Shown here: positions 63,958 through 64,000 of the stretch, one piece after another
How the letters are laid out: each line of letters opens with the position of its first letter
How positions within the stretch are numbered: position 1 is the first letter of the stretch
Assembly (NCBI GenBank): GCA_963753165.1
Contig: CAVWBP010000017.1
Span: 93,435-157,434, forward strand
DNA from: JAKLQR01 sp963753165
Lineage (GTDB): Bacteria; Nitrospirota; Thermodesulfovibrionia; Thermodesulfovibrionales; SM23-35
Direction of reading: 5' to 3'
Length of the DNA: 64,000 bases
Position numbers and translations under genes: made by a program
The notes under the pieces: generated by a model
What the model was told of the DNA's origin: nothing
Databases searched by the model: none
Seen by the model: only the letters and a program-made list of their open reading frames with translations

Positions 63958-64000
63958 TCCCGCAATCCAGAAAGCTTTGGGGAGTTGGGAATCCTTCCGG
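63953..64000. repeat. partial REP-like palindromic repeat at window end
   Basis: The sequence gtcattcccgcaatccag...ggaatccttccgg has the same gtcattcccg and ggaatccttccgg ends as the other repeats. It continues beyond the window and overlaps the start codon of the PhnD-GGDEF gene. Confidence 0.65.

Overview
The window looks like a chromosomal segment of a Gram-negative, probably anaerobic bacterium with moderate GC. The protein styles (archaeal-type ApgM, pyruvate phosphate dikinase, CCG-domain Fe-S oxidoreductase, orphan HypC, MglA-like GTPase, many c-di-GMP proteins, short 'tcattcccgcttgtcgggaa' palindromes) suggest Nitrospirota (Thermodesulfovibrionia-like). That placement is inference; no rRNA is present. 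The segment is mostly core genome in short operons, with accessory material concentrated at the right-hand end.

Layout. 1-4.7 kb is a tRNA-centred block: tRNA-Gly(CCC), a CCA-adding-type nucleotidyltransferase, and the coupled methylthiotransferases miaB and mtaB, the latter broken by one frameshift. 4.7-10 kb holds secA, a GAF-GGDEF cyclase and an MglA-like GTPase. 10-16 kb carries trpE, a zinc-ribbon PilZ protein, dcd-pyrF, hypC, a MauE/DoxX-like protein with a rhodanese, and a TonB-type protein. 16-21.3 kb has a soluble P-type-ATPase-like HAD, an unusual tRNA-Cys with a tRNA-Sec-like fold, a CCG/ferredoxin-TVP38 membrane fusion, a PP-loop-like protein and apgM. 21.4-31 kb has a PHP phosphoesterase, mutS, purC, REC-GGDEF, then TusA / substrate-binding protein / histidine kinase / response regulator. 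31-42.5 kb has an M16 peptidase, pnp, rpsO, ppdK, three exported thiol-redox proteins, recR, a TPR protein and asnS. 42.6-54.6 kb has PilZ proteins, small envelope proteins, cysE-cysK, trkA-trkH, a GAF-GGDEF protein, a 7-TPR protein and a PHPT1 (Janus/Ocnus)-like protein. 54.7-64 kb has a 1115-residue REC-PAS-GAF-GGDEF-EAL protein, a frameshifted Ap4A phosphorylase, a nitroreductase, an EamA transporter, a PflA-like radical SAM protein, a repeat cluster with a truncated RelE toxin, and a PhnD-GGDEF receptor.

Themes. Cyclic-di-GMP signalling is dense: four GGDEF/GGEEF proteins that look active, one degenerate GGDEF joined to an intact EAL, and three PilZ proteins. tRNA maturation and decoding recurs (CCA enzyme, MiaB, MtaB, odd tRNA-Cys). 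Thiol and sulfur chemistry recurs (rhodanese, TusA, TlpA-like pair with a peroxiredoxin, cysE-cysK). The strongest candidate for unusual biology is the 95-nt tRNA-Cys(GCA) at 16877-16971, which has a long variable arm, a 4-nt D-loop and an 8-bp acceptor stem, next to a Cys-rich Fe-S/TVP38 fusion. A 198-bp repeat occurs in two inverted copies about 57.5 kb apart, one of which truncates a relE-type toxin gene.
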